Shown here in pieces: positions 18,614-26,412 of a stretch of DNA of 64,000 bases. The stretch spans positions 1 through 64,000 of the forward strand of contig DGPB01000010.1 of NCBI GenBank assembly GCA_002390285.1. Reading direction: 5' to 3'. This DNA is from Cellvibrionales bacterium UBA4451 (GTDB lineage: Bacteria; Pseudomonadota; Gammaproteobacteria; Pseudomonadales; Porticoccaceae). Position 1 is the stretch's first letter. Every line of letters begins with the position of its first letter. The position numbers and the translations under genes were made by a program. A model generated the notes under the pieces. That model saw nothing but the letters and a program-made list of their open reading frames with translations, had not been told where the DNA came from and did no database searches.

Positions 18614-20356
18614 ATGTTGCCTAACATTACTCAACGTCAAATAGATCCAAAACTCGGCCAATTTAGCGGCAGTATTTCCCCTTTGCTGCAACGTATTTAC
18701 CTTGGGCGTGGTATCACCTCTGATGAACAGCTACAGCGAACCCTGGCGAAGCTGCCACGTCCCGATGCCCTTAAAGGGTTATCTGACGGTGTCGCTCTTT
18801 TAGAGGAAGCGTTAAAACAACAACAGTCCGTATTGATTGTCGGTGACTTCGATGCCGATGGGGCCACTAGTACCGCACTGACCATGTTAGCCATGCGTGC
18901 GATGGGTATGCAGTATATCGATTTTATTGTGCCCAACCGCTTTGAATTTGGTTACGGGCTAACGCCAGAAATCGTCGCGCTGGCCCAACAGCGCAACCCC
19001 GATCTAATTATTACCGTGGATAACGGTATCTCCAGTGTCAGTGGCGTGAAAGCGGCCAAAGAGGCGGGCATCAAAGTACTGATTACCGATCACCATCTCC
19101 CCGGCGCAGTCTTGCCAGAGGCCGATGCCATTCTTAATCCCAATCAGCATGGCTGTGACTTTCCCAGTAAAAATCTCGCAGGTGTGGGGGTGGTGTTCTA
19201 TCTGTTGAGCGCACTGCGAAGCCACTTACGTGAGACAGGTTGGTTTGAAACTCAAAATATTGTCATGCCCAACATGGCAGAGTGGCTCGACTTGGTAGCG
19301 CTGGGTACCGTGGCGGACGTAGTCCCGTTGGATCAAACCAATCGAGTACTAGTGCATCAGGGCTTACAGCGTATTCGTGCGGGTAAAACTCGGCTCGGTA
19401 TTCAGGCATTGCTGGATTTGGCCGGAAAAGACCGTCAGCGTTTAGTCGCTACAGATTTAGGCTTTACCGTGGGGCCGAGACTGAATGCCGCCGGTCGTCT
19501 CGATGATATGAGTATCGGCATTGAATGCCTGTTAGAAACAGATCCTTATCTGGCCCGCGAATATGCGGTGCAACTGGATGAGCTGAATCGCGATCGTCGA
19601 GTAATCGAAGCCGACATGCAGCGAGAAGGACTGGCCATTCTTGATCAATTAATTCTGGATGAGGAAGCATTGCCTTGGGGTTTATGTCTGTTTGATGCCG
19701 ATTGGCACCAAGGCGTGGTGGGGTTGCTAGCCTCAAGAATTAAAGACCGGATACATCGCCCGGTGATTGCTTTCGCCGATGCAGGGGGAGAAGGCGACGA
19801 AAAAGAATATAAAGGCTCGGCTCGCTCTATTCCGGGGTTACATATTCGGGATGCACTGGATGCGGTCGCCACCGGTCACCCAGTGTTAATCAGTAAATTT
19901 GGTGGTCACGCCATGGCCGCAGGCCTTAGCTTGAAAGCGAAACATTACCCCGCGTTTGCCGAAGCCTTTGATGCAGAAGTGAGGCGTCAACTCACCCCAG
20001 CTGATTTGGAAGCAGAAATAGTGACAGACGGCGAACTCAGCGCTGAAGAGCTAAGTTTGGAAACCGGCCATTCACTCAGAGAATCCGGCCCCTGGGGGCA
20101 GCACTTCCCGGAGCCACTATTTCAGGGTGAGTTTTATATTGTTCAACAGCGTATTGTAGGTGAGAAACACCTGAAATTATTGTTGGCTGTGGATGAACAA
20201 AAACAGCAACTGATCGATGCCATTGCCTTTAATGTGGATACCACTATTTGGCCGAACCCGAATACCAATAAAGTTCAGTTGGTTTACAAACTGGATATCA
20301 ATGTCTGGCAGGGGAGGGAGTCGGTGCAGCTGGTTGTGGAGACCATTTTGGCTTAA
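18614..20356 (+). CDS. recJ: single-stranded-DNA-specific exonuclease RecJ
   Basis: RecJ is a 5'-3' exonuclease on single-stranded DNA, active in recombination and mismatch repair. The 580-residue protein shows the DHH phosphoesterase motifs VGDFDADGATST, TVDNGISS and ITDHHLPG, the DHHA1 motif FGGHAMAAGLSL and the C-terminal OB-fold. ATG 18614 (MLPNITQRQID) is chosen over the upstream GTG 18593. Neither has a strong ribosome-binding site. In many relatives recJ lies downstream of hom-thrC; here hopJ, a yeeN gene and the fad operon intervene. Confidence 0.96.
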   Translation: MLPNITQRQIDPKLGQFSGSISPLLQRIYLGRGITSDEQLQRTLAKLPRPDALKGLSDGVALLEEALKQQQSVLIVGDFDADGATSTALTMLAMRAMGMQYIDFIVPNRFEFGYGLTPEIVALAQQRNPDLIITVDNGISSVSGVKAAKEAGIKVLITDHHLPGAVLPEADAILNPNQHGCDFPSKNLAGVGVVFYLLSALRSHLRETGWFETQNIVMPNMAEWLDLVALGTVADVVPLDQTNRVLVHQGLQRIRAGKTRLGIQALLDLAGKDRQRLVATDLGFTVGPRLNAAGRLDDMSIGIECLLETDPYLAREYAVQLDELNRDRRVIEADMQREGLAILDQLILDEEALPWGLCLFDADWHQGVVGLLASRIKDRIHRPVIAFADAGGEGDEKEYKGSARSIPGLHIRDALDAVATGHPVLISKFGGHAMAAGLSLKAKHYPAFAEAFDAEVRRQLTPADLEAEIVTDGELSAEELSLETGHSLRESGPWGQHFPEPLFQGEFYIVQQRIVGEKHLKLLLAVDEQKQQLIDAIAFNVDTTIWPNPNTNKVQLVYKLDINVWQGRESVQLVVETILA

Positions 20357-20407
20357 CGCCTGAGGAAGGAGATTAAAGAAAAAGCGTTAACAAAACGATT
20401 TCTTTTC

Positions 20408-20506
20408 CTAGCTTGTCGCGATGTAGCAACAATTTATAGCCCAATACCCAGCCCAACACACTATGCTGAATAGAAGGGCGAAGGAGCTAATTACGTATCG
20501 CTTCAT
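20408..20506 (-). CDS. possible 32-residue hydrophobic small protein
   Basis: A minus-strand ORF reads MKRYVISSFALLFSIVCWAG and ends ATS, with an AGG seven bases before the ATG. A positively charged start followed by one hydrophobic helix and two adjacent cysteines resembles a small membrane protein or a bare signal-like peptide. It lies downstream of the decayed frame at 20605 on the same strand. I recognise no family. Confidence 0.35.
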   Translation of the reverse strand: MKRYVISSFALLFSIVCWAGYWAINCCYIATS

Positions 20507-20604
20507 AAGATGACCTGCTGATAGGGTTATGACGATTCTAGCCTGCTTATAAGGCAAGCATTGTATAGTTCGCTTAGGTGTACCTTAAGGTTTTAGCAAA
20601 AGCA

Positions 20605-20829
20605 TTACAGTTTTTGATTCTTATCATAGAATGTCATTTGAAAGCGGCTCATCTTCTGTTTTAACGCAGCTGCCTCAATTTCCGGCTTATCGATAAATTT
20701 TCGCAGTGTGTCTTGTTCCTGAGATGCCTTAATATTACGCGCCTACTTTTGCACCATCAAGGAAAAAATGGGGACAACGATAAAGCTTAAAATTTAGATC
20801 GAAATGGAGTTTCTTAACAGTATTTTGCG
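20605..20829 (-). pseudogene. decayed small ORF, family not recognised
   Basis: Reading the minus strand towards the TAA at 20607 gives a protein-like segment interrupted by in-frame stops. A hydrophobic part (ILSFIVVPIFSLMVQK) is followed by a stop, then a 45-residue charged helix-like tail ending FQMTFYDKNQKL. Upstream of these the frame has further stops. The amphipathic composition suggests a former small membrane-anchored protein, but I cannot name it, and the reading may be chance. Confidence 0.3.
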
Positions 20830-21003
20830 CAATAGTCAGTTTTGCTATTGTTCCCGATACATTTTAAAAAAACTCGGGAGTCAGATGAAAGCGACAGTTA
20901 ACAAGTTTGGCAAGCGGGACAAATTAAAGCGTGGCTTCGCCAAAATTTGCCCCGTCCAAAGGTGTTAAAAAAGCTACAGTATTCGATACAATACTAAATA
21001 TCT

Positions 21004-21072
21004 CCCCTCGTATCCTTCAATATTGCCTATTTCTCTAGCTGTTTGTCTCGTGTATCTATAGCTTTTACATAA
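21004..21072. repeat. 69-bp direct repeat, copy A (left of katG)
   Basis: This segment aligns without gaps to 23878-23946. By hand count about 50 of 69 positions match, and the best-conserved block contains TTGTTTGTCTCGTGT with one change. The two copies lie in the same orientation on either side of katG. Confidence 0.75.
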
Positions 21073-21084
21073 GGCGCCACAGAA

Positions 21085-21136
21085 AGGGGTCGTGACATTT
21101 GAAAGAAACTATAATTTCTGTTTGTCACCGACCCCT
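21085..21136. repeat. REP-like imperfect palindrome (52 bp)
   Basis: The left arm AGGGGTCGTGACA (21085-21097) pairs with the right arm TGTCACCGACCCCT (21123-21136) over 13 bp with one bulged base. The interior has a second short stem (AGAAA/TTTCT). This matches the style of REP or miniature elements mobilised by REP-associated tyrosine transposases, which commonly carry GGGGTC/GACCCC arms. No transposase is nearby. It could also serve as a transcription end for katG, although it lacks a T-run. Confidence 0.6.
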
Positions 21137-21176
21137 GTAATTAGACATGTTTCTAGTCTGCTGCACTTTATTTGGA

Positions 21177-23426
21177 TTAACCACGATCGCCAAGGTCAAA
21201 ACGGTCAAGGGTCATTACCTTGGTCCATGCATCCACAAAATCACGCACAAACTTCTCTTGCCCGTCATTTGCCGCATAAACTTCTGCGATAGCGCGAAGC
21301 TCCGAGTGTGATCCAAAAATAAGGTCGACGGGTGTAGCTAGCCATTTAACGTCACCGCTCTTCCTATTAACTCCCTCGTAAACGCCCTCGGATTTGGATG
21401 ATTTGGCCCACTTTGTGGACATATCGAGCAGATTTACAAAGAAGTCATTACTCAGCGCGCCAGGTTTGTTCGTGAGCTGACCATACTTGGATTGCCTCGT
21501 GTTTGCATTCATGACTCGCATCCCTCCAACCAGAACGGTCATTTCTGGAACGGTTAGGGTCAACAAATTTGCCTTATCAACGAGCATTTCTGCTGGTGAT
21601 CGATGATTGCCTTTGCCAAAGTAGTTGCGGAATCCATCCGCGGTCGGTTCAAGCACGGCAAAAGAACAGACATCTGTCTGCGCTTGCGAGGCATCTGTGC
21701 GTCCTGGTTTGAAGGGAACTTGCACTTTGTGGCCACTTTTTTCAGCGGCCTGTTCAATGGCTGCGGCCCCGCCCAAAACGATCAGATCTGCGAGGGAAAC
21801 CTTGGTTTCGGATTGCTTGCCATTAAAGTCAGCCTGAATGCCCTCAAGGCTTTTCAATATCTTCGCCAGTTCAGCTGGATTGTTGACTGCCCAATCCTTC
21901 TGTGGTGCAAGGCGAATGCGGGCGCCGTTAGCGCCACCGCGCATGTCGGTACCGCGGAAGCTGGCAGCAGATGCCCAAGCAGTTCTCACTAATTCTGGGC
22001 CTGTCAGTCCTGAATCAAGTATCTGGGCTTTCAGGTTTTTAATGTCCTGAGATTTGATCAGAGGATGATCTACGGCGGGAACCGGGTCTTGCCAAATCAA
22101 TGCTTCCTTGGGTGCATCAGCGCCAATATAGCGTGAGTGGGGGCCCATATCCCGGTGAGTCAATTTGAACCATGCCTTTGCAAACGCGAGTTCAAATTCT
22201 TTCGGGTTATCCAGAAAGCGTTTCGAAATCTTACGATAGCTTGGGTCGAACTTAAGCGAAAGGTCTGTTGTTAGCAAGATAGGCGCGTGCCTCTTTGATG
22301 CATCGTGTGCATCCGGTACTAGGTTTGATGCCTGCCCATCAGCGGGAATCCACTGAGTGGCGCCGGCTGGACTCTTGGTTTTCACCCAGTCGTAGGCAAA
22401 CAGGTTGGTTAGAAAGTTGTGGGTCCAGGCAGCGGGGCTAAAAGTCCACGCACCTTCTAAACCACTGGTGATGGTGTCGCCAGCTTTACCGCTTCCACAC
22501 TTGTTTTTCCAGCCAAAACCTTGCTCCTCTATGCCCGCTGCTGCAGGTTCAGGGCCGACACATTTGTCTGGTGGCGCAGCACCGTGAGCTTTACCGAAGG
22601 AGTGGCCGCCGGCAATGAGTGCCACGGTTTCTTCATCGTTCATGGCCATGCGGGCAAAGGTTTCGCGGATATCTTTAGCGGCAAGTAGCGGGTCAGGATT
22701 ACCATTTGGCCCTTCTGGGTTCACATAGATCAATCCCATTTGTACAGCGGCAAGAGGTTTTTCAAGCTGTCTGTCGCCGCTATAACGTTTATCGTCCATG
22801 AATTTTTCTTCAGGTCCCCAATAGACAAGGTCGGCTTCCCAGTCATCTTCACGACCGCCAGCAAAACCAAAGGTTTTAAAACCCATAGATTCCAGCGCGA
22901 TATTGCCCGTCAGAACCATCAGGTCAGCCCATGAAATGTTCTGACCGTATTTTTGTTTAATCGGCCAGAGCAGCCGCCTTGCCTTATCAAGGTTTGCATT
23001 GTCAGGCCAGCTGTTAAGCGGCTCAAATCGCTGTTGACCACCGGCAGCACCGCCACGGCCATCTTCCACACGATATACACCAGCACTATGCCAGGCCATA
23101 CGAATGAAAAATGGCCCATAGTGCCCATAGTCGGCTGGCCACCAGTCCTGAGACGTTGTCATCAACGCTTCAATGTCACGTTTAACAGCCTTAATATCAA
23201 GGCTGCTAAACGCCTTGGCATAGTTGAAGTCTTCGCCCAGGGGATTTGACTTAGTATCATGCTGGCGAAGGGGCCTGAGATTCAGCTGTTCAGGCCACCA
23301 GAATTGGTTCGACTTTAAGGATTGGCTTGTCGCGGCCTCACTGTCTGCAAAAACAGGATTAACTAATGCTAACGGCGTTAGGGCTATCGCAAGAATAGCT
23401 AATAAAGGTTTCATTTGTCTGATCAT
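21177..23426 (-). CDS. katG: catalase-peroxidase KatG with secretion signal
   Basis: This haem enzyme removes hydrogen peroxide by catalase and peroxidase activities. The 749-residue precursor starts with a signal peptide (MIRQMKPLLAILAIALTPLA, likely cut after VFA at about residue 28), so it should act in the periplasm. The N-terminal domain has the distal site FFIRMAWHSAG and the proximal histidine in GGHSFGKAHG. The tyrosine in IYVNPEGP and the methionine in FARMAMND allow the Trp-Tyr-Met cofactor. A degenerate second peroxidase domain follows. ATG 23426 is preferred over 23456 because AGGTGG sits seven bases before it. It is bracketed by direct repeats. Confidence 0.95.
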   Translation of the reverse strand: MIRQMKPLLAILAIALTPLALVNPVFADSEAATSQSLKSNQFWWPEQLNLRPLRQHDTKSNPLGEDFNYAKAFSSLDIKAVKRDIEALMTTSQDWWPADYGHYGPFFIRMAWHSAGVYRVEDGRGGAAGGQQRFEPLNSWPDNANLDKARRLLWPIKQKYGQNISWADLMVLTGNIALESMGFKTFGFAGGREDDWEADLVYWGPEEKFMDDKRYSGDRQLEKPLAAVQMGLIYVNPEGPNGNPDPLLAAKDIRETFARMAMNDEETVALIAGGHSFGKAHGAAPPDKCVGPEPAAAGIEEQGFGWKNKCGSGKAGDTITSGLEGAWTFSPAAWTHNFLTNLFAYDWVKTKSPAGATQWIPADGQASNLVPDAHDASKRHAPILLTTDLSLKFDPSYRKISKRFLDNPKEFELAFAKAWFKLTHRDMGPHSRYIGADAPKEALIWQDPVPAVDHPLIKSQDIKNLKAQILDSGLTGPELVRTAWASAASFRGTDMRGGANGARIRLAPQKDWAVNNPAELAKILKSLEGIQADFNGKQSETKVSLADLIVLGGAAAIEQAAEKSGHKVQVPFKPGRTDASQAQTDVCSFAVLEPTADGFRNYFGKGNHRSPAEMLVDKANLLTLTVPEMTVLVGGMRVMNANTRQSKYGQLTNKPGALSNDFFVNLLDMSTKWAKSSKSEGVYEGVNRKSGDVKWLATPVDLIFGSHSELRAIAEVYAANDGQEKFVRDFVDAWTKVMTLDRFDLGDRG

Positions 23427-23877
23427 AGTATTTCCACCTATAGGATTTAGACACATCGAAAATTGACTGCCTCATTGGAGCGCACTCATTTTCAATACGC
23501 TCACTCTCAACACTCATTGGGTTAAGACGTTATTCGCCAAGTGGCTAAGAGAAAGCGAACGGATGGTTCCGTAATTTAAATCATAGGTCAGAATAGTCGA
23601 TAGACAAAATAAGTTTTAAGTATTGATTTGATAGCCTAGGTTAATCCTAGTTTAAAGTAATAAGTGCAATTGGCTTATGCTGCCATCACGCCGGTCCGGC
23701 GTAAGAAGGCTAAGCCATCTCATGGGTTGTAACTTTAACTACAGCATTGAATACACGGCTAAATATCCTCCCCCGTATGTATTAAAAGTTGTATGTCAGT
23801 TGTGTTGTCTAAGTTTTAGAGGATTCGATGATTTTGGGGGACGCTGATCTAAGGATGTAGTGATACAGACGTATGAT

Positions 23878-23946
23878 CCCCTTGTGTCCTTCGAGGTGGC
23901 TTACATTTTCAGTTGTTTGTCTCGTGTCTCTATGGCTTGTATATGC
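23878..23946. repeat. 69-bp direct repeat, copy B (right of katG, at arsR promoter)
   Basis: This is the partner of 21004-21072 in the same orientation. Its right end overlaps the -35 region of the arsR promoter, so copy A may be a relic of a second arsR-type promoter region. Confidence 0.75.
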
Positions 23947-23977
23947 GAAAATCCATATATATAATATTCCATATATA
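23937..23977 (+). promoter_or_regulatory. arsR promoter with overlapping ArsR operator candidate
   Basis: A TTGTAT -35 (23937-23942), a 17-base spacer and a perfect TATAAT (23960-23965) form a sigma-70 promoter. Two direct copies of TCCATATATA (23952-23961 and 23968-23977) flank and overlap the -10, where an ArsR dimer could block RNA polymerase. The operator assignment is inference. Confidence 0.6.
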
Positions 23978-23994
23978 TTTAGTGGTTATCATTA

Positions 23995-24339
23995 ATGAAT
24001 CCCGTTCAGTTTTACAAATGCCTCTCAGATGAAACTCGGCTTCGATGCTTGATGTTAATTGAGCATGAAGGGGAGTTATGTGTCTGTGAGCTAACTGAAG
24101 CCTTGGATGAGAGTCAGCCGAAGATTTCCAGACATCTAGCTCAACTTCGTCAGTGTGAGTTACTTATTGATCGCAAGCAGGGGCAGTGGGTTTATTACCA
24201 GATTAATCCTTCGTTACCGAGCTGGGCGAAATCGGTTCTTCAACAGACTAATGATGCGAATCAAACTTTTTTGAAAGAAAACCTGGCCAACTTGTCCCGT
24301 ATGGGTGATCGGCCTAATCGTGTGGCGACTTGTTGCTAA
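23995..24339 (+). CDS. arsR: ArsR family arsenic-responsive repressor
   Basis: This winged-helix repressor releases DNA when it binds arsenite. The 114-residue protein has the metal-binding motif ELCVCELTEAL (Cys29, Cys31) at the start of the recognition region, then SQPKISRHLAQLRQCELL and the wing RKQGQWVYYQIN. It ends in a CC pair. The Cys-x-Cys signature is that of arsenic sensors in this family. It lies 90 bases upstream of the arsenite efflux gene on the same strand, and its promoter has repeated operator-like sites. Confidence 0.92.
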   Translation: MNPVQFYKCLSDETRLRCLMLIEHEGELCVCELTEALDESQPKISRHLAQLRQCELLIDRKQGQWVYYQINPSLPSWAKSVLQQTNDANQTFLKENLANLSRMGDRPNRVATCC

Positions 24340-24348
24340 AATTTAACT

Positions 24349-24374
24349 TTATATATGTGTTTTTTCATATATAA
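24349..24374 (+). promoter_or_regulatory. inverted repeat between arsR and acr3
   Basis: Perfect nine-base arms TTATATATG and CATATATAA are separated by eight bases containing six T residues. The CATATATA core resembles the direct repeats at the arsR promoter, so this may be a second ArsR site, or an mRNA hairpin tuning expression between the two genes. Confidence 0.5.
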
Positions 24375-24429
24375 GGCCTAGTTTAGAACGTTTATATGAA
24401 TAAATATGTGTCATCGAGGAGAAATGTTA

Positions 24430-25497
24430 ATGGGGTTGTTTGAACGTTACCTGTCACTTTGGGTGGCCTTGTGCATTGCTGTAGGGGTTGTTCTGGGGAA
24501 TGTCATTCCAGGTACCTTCGCATTCATCGCAGGTCTTGAATTTGCGCATGTAAACTTGGTGGTGGCTGTTTTAATCTGGATCATGATTTACCCCATGATG
24601 GTGCAGGTTGATTTCGCCTCGATTAAAGATGTGGGCAAACGACCCAAGGGGCTCATCCTGACGTTGGTGGTTAACTGGCTGATTAAGCCCTTCAGTATGG
24701 CCGCATTGGGCTGGCTGTTCTTCAAAGGCTTTTTTGCCGATTGGGTTGACCCGCAGTCTGCTAACGAATATATCGCTGGAATGATTTTGCTTGGTGTCGC
24801 GCCCTGTACGGCGATGGTGTTTATCTGGAGTCAACTGACTAAAGGTGACCCTAACTACACACTGGTGCAGGTGTCGGTGAATGACATCATTATGGTGTTT
24901 GCGTTTGCGCCTATAACTGCATTTTTATTGGGTGTCAGTGATATCCACGTGCCTTGGGGTACCTTGTTCCTCTCGGTGGCGTTGTATGTGGTGCTGCCCT
25001 TGATTGTCGGTGCCATTACTCGATACAAACTCGAAGCACATGTTGGTGAGAATGGTAGCGGGGACGCTGATGGGGATGGTCAGCGGTTGTCTGACTTTGT
25101 TCATCGCCTGAAGCCGTGGTCCATTGTTGGATTGCTGGCAACGGTTGTATTGTTATTTGGGTTTCAGGCTGAAACCATTATTAGCCAACCACAAACCATC
25201 GTATTAATCGCTATCCCTCTACTGATACAAACCTATGGCATTTTTGTACTAGCCTATGGCGCGGCAAAGTTTATGAAGTTGCCTCACAACATTGCAGGGC
25301 CTGCCAGTTTGATTGGTACGTCTAACTTTTTTGAGCTGGCGGTAGCGGTCGCTATTTCATTGTTCGGGTTGCATTCCGGTGCGGCGCTGGCCACCGTTGT
25401 GGGTGTGTTGGTGGAAGTGCCTGTGATGTTGTCGTTGGTGGCTATTGTTAATCGCACACAGAATTGGTTTGTAGTGTCAGGGGACCCTAAAGTGTAG
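24430..25497 (+). CDS. acr3: arsenite efflux permease, ACR3 family
   Basis: Acr3 exports arsenite across the inner membrane using the proton gradient. The 355-residue protein has ten predicted helices, the conserved cysteine in GVAPCTAMVFIWSQLTKGD, and the conserved glutamate in TSNFFELAVAVAISLFG. ATG 24430 is preferred over 24424 because GAGGAG then lies eight bases upstream. It forms a two-gene unit with arsR. No arsenate reductase (arsC) is visible in the window, so resistance would be to arsenite unless arsC lies elsewhere. Confidence 0.95.
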   Translation: MGLFERYLSLWVALCIAVGVVLGNVIPGTFAFIAGLEFAHVNLVVAVLIWIMIYPMMVQVDFASIKDVGKRPKGLILTLVVNWLIKPFSMAALGWLFFKGFFADWVDPQSANEYIAGMILLGVAPCTAMVFIWSQLTKGDPNYTLVQVSVNDIIMVFAFAPITAFLLGVSDIHVPWGTLFLSVALYVVLPLIVGAITRYKLEAHVGENGSGDADGDGQRLSDFVHRLKPWSIVGLLATVVLLFGFQAETIISQPQTIVLIAIPLLIQTYGIFVLAYGAAKFMKLPHNIAGPASLIGTSNFFELAVAVAISLFGLHSGAALATVVGVLVEVPVMLSLVAIVNRTQNWFVVSGDPKV

Positions 25498-25654
25498 GAC
25501 AACGTTAGTTCTATGAGTCAGCCCTGTGGTCTTAGCGGTACTGCAGTTGATCTGAAGCGGTTTTTGGCGAGGTTGACTTTGCCCAAGCTTGGAACTTGAA
25601 TTCACCCTGTGCTAGCATCCTGCCCCCACCAGCGACCTGATTTATGGCCCTGAT

Positions 25655-26266
25655 ATGCTTAGATATGATGCTCTTCAAAAAACTGTACTAAAAACGGATC
25701 CCTATCCTTATCTGGTGCTGCCCGATGCCTTTGAAGAGGGTCAGTTACAGGACGTCATATCGGATTTTCCTGATATTCAACACCCTGGCAGTATTCCCAT
25801 CGCTGAGGCGGGTACGGGTCCCGGTTTTGATGCGATGATTAAAGAGCTGGAAAGCGATCAATTTCGCGCTGCGATTGAAGCCAAGTTTGGTGTGGATTTA
25901 ACTGATTGCCCAACAATGTTTACTGTTCGGGGTGTCATGCGCCAAAAAGATGGCCGTATCCATACGGACTCCAAAACCAAGGTTATTACGGTGCTGTTCT
26001 ACTTCAACGAAGAATGGGCCAATGAAGGTGGTTACTTACGTGTCCTGCGTAATGGCACCGATATCGAAGACTATGTTGATGAGATTCCCCCCAGTGCAGG
26101 TACTATGGTGGCCTTTAGGGTGACGGATAATTGTTGGCACGGCCATAAGCCTCTGGTGGGCCAGCGCCGCTCGATTCAGATGAATTACCTCGTGAGTCAT
26201 GCCGCATTGGGTAAGCATCAGTTTTTTCATGGCTTGAGTGCTAAATTGAAAAAGCTCTTTTCATAA
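25655..26266 (+). CDS. 2-oxoglutarate/Fe(II)-dependent oxygenase family protein
   Basis: This 203-residue protein looks like a 2OG-Fe(II) oxygenase of the prolyl-4-hydroxylase-like class. The iron ligands appear as HTD in the segment GRIHTDSKTKVITVLFYFN and a distal histidine in NCWHGHKPLVGQRRS, where the arginine would bind 2-oxoglutarate. A glycine-rich GGYLRVLRNG strand joins them. The substrate is unknown. It lies 146 bases upstream of heptosyltransferase I on the same strand; proteins of this type occur near cell-surface sugar genes, so a surface-polysaccharide role is possible but unproven. Confidence 0.85.
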   Translation: MLRYDALQKTVLKTDPYPYLVLPDAFEEGQLQDVISDFPDIQHPGSIPIAEAGTGPGFDAMIKELESDQFRAAIEAKFGVDLTDCPTMFTVRGVMRQKDGRIHTDSKTKVITVLFYFNEEWANEGGYLRVLRNGTDIEDYVDEIPPSAGTMVAFRVTDNCWHGHKPLVGQRRSIQMNYLVSHAALGKHQFFHGLSAKLKKLFS

Positions 26267-26412
26267 CATTTGGTCTCGCCATTCGTTGTTACGTTCGCTC
26301 TTAGCTATTTGCTTTTAACTCTTGCTCTTAATGTGTGTTTTTAACCATGCGCCGTGTGTTGTTTCACTGAGGCGTTTATACTGAGCGAATTCGACCTGAT
26401 TGTTGTTCATAG

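Larger units (their letters stand above)
20357..21176. other. 820-bp accessory intergenic region between recJ and katG
   Basis: This AT-rich stretch has no long ORF. It holds a possible 32-residue membrane ORF (20408-20506, minus), a decayed minus-strand reading frame (20605-20829), a 69-bp unit repeated beyond katG (21004-21072) and a large REP-like palindrome (21085-21136). The mixture of debris and repeats marks it as a site of past insertion or deletion. Confidence 0.7.
23427..23994. other. 568-bp divergent region between katG and arsR
   Basis: No gene is supported. It holds copy B of the 69-bp repeat (23878-23946), a related AAATATCCTCCCCCGTATG segment near 23761-23785, an isolated GC-rich palindrome CGCCGGTCCGGCG (23689-23701) in otherwise AT-rich sequence, and the arsR promoter. 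A 41-codon ORF at 23722 has no ribosome-binding site and is not called. Confidence 0.6.

Noticed and set aside
23594..23635. Possible OxyR site upstream of katG
   Set aside because: Only the first ATAG and a partial third element fit the spacing; the other quarter-sites do not match.
23722..23847. 41-codon cysteine-containing ORF upstream of arsR
   Set aside because: It has no ribosome-binding site, overlaps repeat-like sequence and has no recognisable motif.
20357..24400. Insertion sequence or genomic island carrying katG-arsR-acr3
   Set aside because: No transposase, integrase, tRNA or terminal inverted repeats flank the block. Only diverged direct repeats and one palindrome are visible, so a defined mobile element cannot be called.
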